From: Quillaja saponaria
Taxonomy: Eukaryota > Streptophyta > Magnoliopsida > Fabales > Quillajaceae
DNA length: 64,000 nt
Direction of reading: 5' to 3'
Assembly: GCA_029379385.1 (NCBI GenBank)
Contig: CM055617.1
Location: 8,742,001 to 8,806,000, forward strand
A model generated the notes under the pieces. That model was given only the letters and a program-made list of their open reading frames with translations, was not told the DNA's origin and made no database searches. Both the position numbers and the translations under genes were made by a program. Positions 60,759-64,000 of the stretch are shown piece by piece (the stretch's first letter is position 1; every line of letters starts with the position of its first letter).

Positions 60759-63700
60759 ATGGCCACAGCTGCCTTGCTCCGCTCCTTTCGACGCCGTGAT
60801 ATCGCTTCTGCCTCTTTCTCTGCTTATCGATCGGTACATACTTGCTGATTTTCTCTGAAATTTTCTCTTTTCATTTTGTTTTGCTTGATTTTATTTCTGA
60901 TAAACTCTCCCGAAGGCATACTTTTTATTGTTACTACTTCAGGGTTCTGGTATGGTAGTAGTATTAGTTTGAGAAATTGATCAGTTCTTATCGGAATAAT
61001 AGGTTTTTGTTATTTGAAGATATCTACTTTCGGAAATTTGATATTATAAGAGTATGAAAATTTATGTGTTTTATCTTGTTGATGACACAGAAACGGTCAT
61101 TTCTTCGTCTTCGTTTCGGTTGTATAATTCTATTGTGAAGTAACCTTAGAAGTTATAAGTTATAACCTAATCTAATTGCGAGTTTTCAAAACTTCTGTGG
61201 TAAAAAAGAAGTTGGGTTTAGCTTAATAGATTATTGGGATTAGATTTTGGTGGCAACTTCCGATTATCGTGAATATGTTGTCTTTCCAGTTACACAGTTT
61301 TTGGAGAGTTCTGAATGTTTCCACAATAAAGGAATGCTTACCCATTTTGTAATGCTTGCGCAGTTAACTGGTAATGTCAAGCCATCATATGTAGGTCAAA
61401 GCTGGGCAAGTTTGTCCCGACCTTTCAGGTACCATACTTTTTGTTATTTTGGTGTGAGGCAGACCAATTTGTGCCTTTGAGTTAATTTGCTCTGGGATCG
61501 TACGTTTTAGACTCATTTTGTTAACTTCCTCTTCACTGTAGTTCAAAACCTGCTGGTAATGATGTTATTGGTATTGACCTGGGCACTACCAACTCATGTG
61601 TTGCTGTGATGGAGGGAAAGGTGAATGCTCTCCTCTGGGATTATGAAAATTTTACTAAGATATTGTACAAGTGTTTGCCATGATAAATTGTTTCTGATAT
61701 TTTCTGAAATTCTCTTAGAATCCCAAAGTTATTGAGAATTCTGAAGGAGCTCGGACAACACCATCAGTGGTTGCTTTCAACCAGAAAGGAGAACTACTTG
61801 TGGGTACACCTGCAAAACGGCAAGCTGTGACCAACCCGACAAACACAGTTTTTGGTACCAAGCGTCTGATTGGTAGACGTTATGATGATCCTCAAACACA
61901 AAAGGAAATGAAGATGGTTCCATTCAAGATTGTTAAGGCACCAAACGGAGATGCATGGGTCGAAGCAAATGGACAACAGTACTCCCCTAGCCAAATTGGT
62001 GCCTTCATTTTGACTAAGATGAAAGAAACCGCAGAGTCATATCTTGGGAAGTCAGTTTCAAAAGCTGTTGTTACTGTGCCAGCTTATTTCAATGATGCTC
62101 AAAGACAAGCAACAAAGGATGCTGGTAGAATTGCAGGTCTCGATGTACAGAGAATCATCAATGAGCCCACTGCTGCTGCACTTTCATATGGAATGAACAA
62201 CAAGGAAGGCCTCATTGCAGTTTTCGACCTTGGAGGTGGAACTTTTGACGTTTCCATTTTGGAGATTTCTAATGGTGTTTTTGAGGTAAGTTGATATGCT
62301 GGTTCCTTTGGGAGTGGTCAATTTATCTACATCATTTGAATTTTCTTTTATCAGTGTTCTTACCAAAAACTTTTCATGTAAAGGTGAAAGCAACTAATGG
62401 AGACACATTCTTGGGTGGAGAGGACTTTGACAATGCCTTGTTGGACTTCTTAGTGAATGAGTTTAAGAGAACTGAGAGCATTGATCTTTCAAAGGATAGG
62501 CTTGCCTTGCAGAGGCTCCGGGAAGCTGCTGAAAAGGCTAAGATAGAACTCTCTTCAACATCTCAGACCGAGATCAACCTGCCTTTCATCACAGCTGATG
62601 CATCTGGCGCAAAGCATTTGAACATCACCTTGACCAGATCAAAGTTTGAGAGTTTGGTTAACCACTTGATTGAGAGGACTAAGGCTCCATGTAAGAATTG
62701 TTTGAAGGATGCCAACATATCTATCAAGGAGGTTGATGAGGTTCTCTTAGTTGGGGGAATGACACGTGTACCTAAAGTGCAAGAGGTGGTGTCAAATATT
62801 TTTGGGAAGAGTCCCAGCAAAGGAGTAAATCCCGATGAGGCAGTTGCTCTGGGAGCAGCTATTCAGGGTGGAATTCTCCGTGGAGATGTTAAAGAGTTGC
62901 TTCTTCTAGACGTGACTCCATTATCTCTTGGTATTGAGACATTGGGTGGTATTTTCACCAGGTTGATAAACAGGAACACCACCATTCCTACCAAGAAGAG
63001 CCAGGTAAGATTTGAGACCCTACAATTTTTGCTCTAACGTTTTCAATTTTGCTACTAAACTTGGGAGGTTATCAAGTTTATGCAAGGATAATGTGTTCAA
63101 TGATTATTGATATGTGGAAGCATGTACCAAGTTTTTTGTGATTGATTGACAAGTTTAAGAATTTGTAACATGAACCTGAAGTCATCATTCAGTTCTTTAA
63201 TTAATAGATCCTTCTGATTGTCCTTTTAATTTGACATTTTTTTGGCTATTTCAGTTTGTTAGTATGTCATACATCCACTTGTTGGAGTCTCTTCTGATTG
63301 TGACTTTCATTTCTGCAGGTGTTCTCTACTGCAGCTGACAATCAAACTCAGGTTGGTATAAAGGTGCTGCAAGGTGAGCGTGAAATGGCTTCTGACAACA
63401 AGATGCTGGGAGAGTTTGAGCTTGTTGGCGTTCCACCAGCCCCTAGAGGTATGCCTCAGATTGAGGTCACATTTGATATTGATGCCAATGGTATAGTTAC
63501 AGTCTCTGCCAAGGACAAGGCCACTGGTAAAGAACAACAGATCACTATTCGTTCATCTGGGGGTCTCTCAGATGACGAGATTGAGAAGATGGTCAAAGAA
63601 GCCGAGTTGCATGCTCAGAGGGATCAAGAAAGAAAGGCTTTGATTGATGTTAGAAACAGCGCAGATACAACCATCTACAGTATCGAGAAGAGTTTGGGTG

Positions 63701-63942
63701 AGTACAGGGACAAGATTCCTAGTGAAGTTGCAAAAGAGATTGAGGACGCAGTTGCAGATTTGAGGACTGCAATGTCAGGGGACAATGTTGACGAAATTAA
63801 ATCCAAGCTTGATGCTGCAAACAAAGCCGTGTCTAAGATAGGGCAACACATGTCAGGTGGGTCTTCTGGTGGTTCTAGCTCTGGAGGCTCCCAGGGTGGT
63901 GATCAGGCTCCTGAGGCCGAGTACGAGGAGGTGAAGAAGTGA
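60759..63942 (+). CDS. mtHSC70: Mitochondrial heat shock protein 70
   Basis: Six exons: 60759-60833, 61364-61428, 61542-61620, 61719-62285, 62384-63004 and 63319-63942. Phases agree and encode 676 residues. The N-terminus ([20 protein letters not shown]) is Arg-rich and amphipathic, as a mitochondrial presequence should be; the mature chaperone starts near residue 48. HSP70 hallmarks follow: [13 protein letters not shown] (57-69), the ATPase phosphate loop [33 protein letters not shown], then the substrate-binding domain. The C-terminus ([15 protein letters not shown], after a Gly/Ser-rich linker) is the signature of plant mitochondrial members. The protein is the DnaK-type ATP-driven chaperone of the matrix, working with J-proteins and a GrpE-type exchange factor in import and folding. 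No lesion was seen. Close to Arabidopsis HSC70-9/10. The 3' UTR runs off the window. Confidence 0.97.
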
Positions 63943-64000
63943 GATGGGATATTACTTATGATAAGCTGTTTCTTCTGTGACTCAGAATTACAAGTTTTAA

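Noticed and set aside
62291..62383. Open frame extending upstream of HSP70 exon 5 with its own ATG.
   Set aside because: This is intron 4 read through; the exon starts at 62384 after an AAAG acceptor, and the protein homology begins there.

Overview
The window is nuclear DNA of a flowering plant, most likely a eudicot. It is AT-rich, its genes are split by GT-AG introns, and it carries plant transposon families (Helitrons, an RTE-type LINE, a Tat-lineage Ty3 retrotransposon, LTR and foldback elements). Two genes look intact: an oligopeptide transporter (OPT) at 39296-45099 on the minus strand (6 exons, 738 residues) and a mitochondrial HSP70 at 60759-63942 on the plus strand (6 exons, 676 residues). 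No RNA genes were recognised.

The core, about 13.4-58 kb, is a degraded tandem duplication. The ancestral unit held a DHH/DHHA1-family gene (plus strand, 8 exons) followed convergently by an OPT gene (minus strand). Unit 1 spans about 13660-34068, unit 2 starts at 34069 and unit 3 at about 50965. The unit 1/2 junction can be placed almost to the base: sequence matching 47188 is joined at 34068/34069 to the middle of DHHA1 exon 1 (matching 13660). Neither DHHA1 copy is open. Copy 1 has its start codon but a 1-nt insertion in exon 4. Copy 2 has lost its 5' end and has a 1-nt deletion in exon 3. Of three OPT copies only the middle one survives. Copy 1 has many lesions and lost exon 1 where a Tat retrotransposon now lies. 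Copy 3 keeps only exon 3 and a fused exon 1/2 remnant. A second duplicated segment (47385-50215 and 53440-57950) follows OPT copies 2 and 3.

Unit 1 collected most of the insertions: a minus-strand Helitron in a DHHA1 intron, a plus-strand Helitron and a solo LTR with a dense cluster of heat-shock elements in OPT introns, and the Tat element (26.1-33.0 kb) with an antisense ORF that appears to have its own promoter. The paralogous units supply empty sites for several of these. A large inverted repeat lies about 0.6-1.3 kb upstream of the surviving OPT gene.

The left flank (1-13.4 kb) has no convincing gene. It holds an RTE LINE relic, a MITE, several Helitron-like elements and possibly one first exon on the minus strand. 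The right flank (58-60.4 kb) is AT-rich repeat up to the HSP70 promoter.
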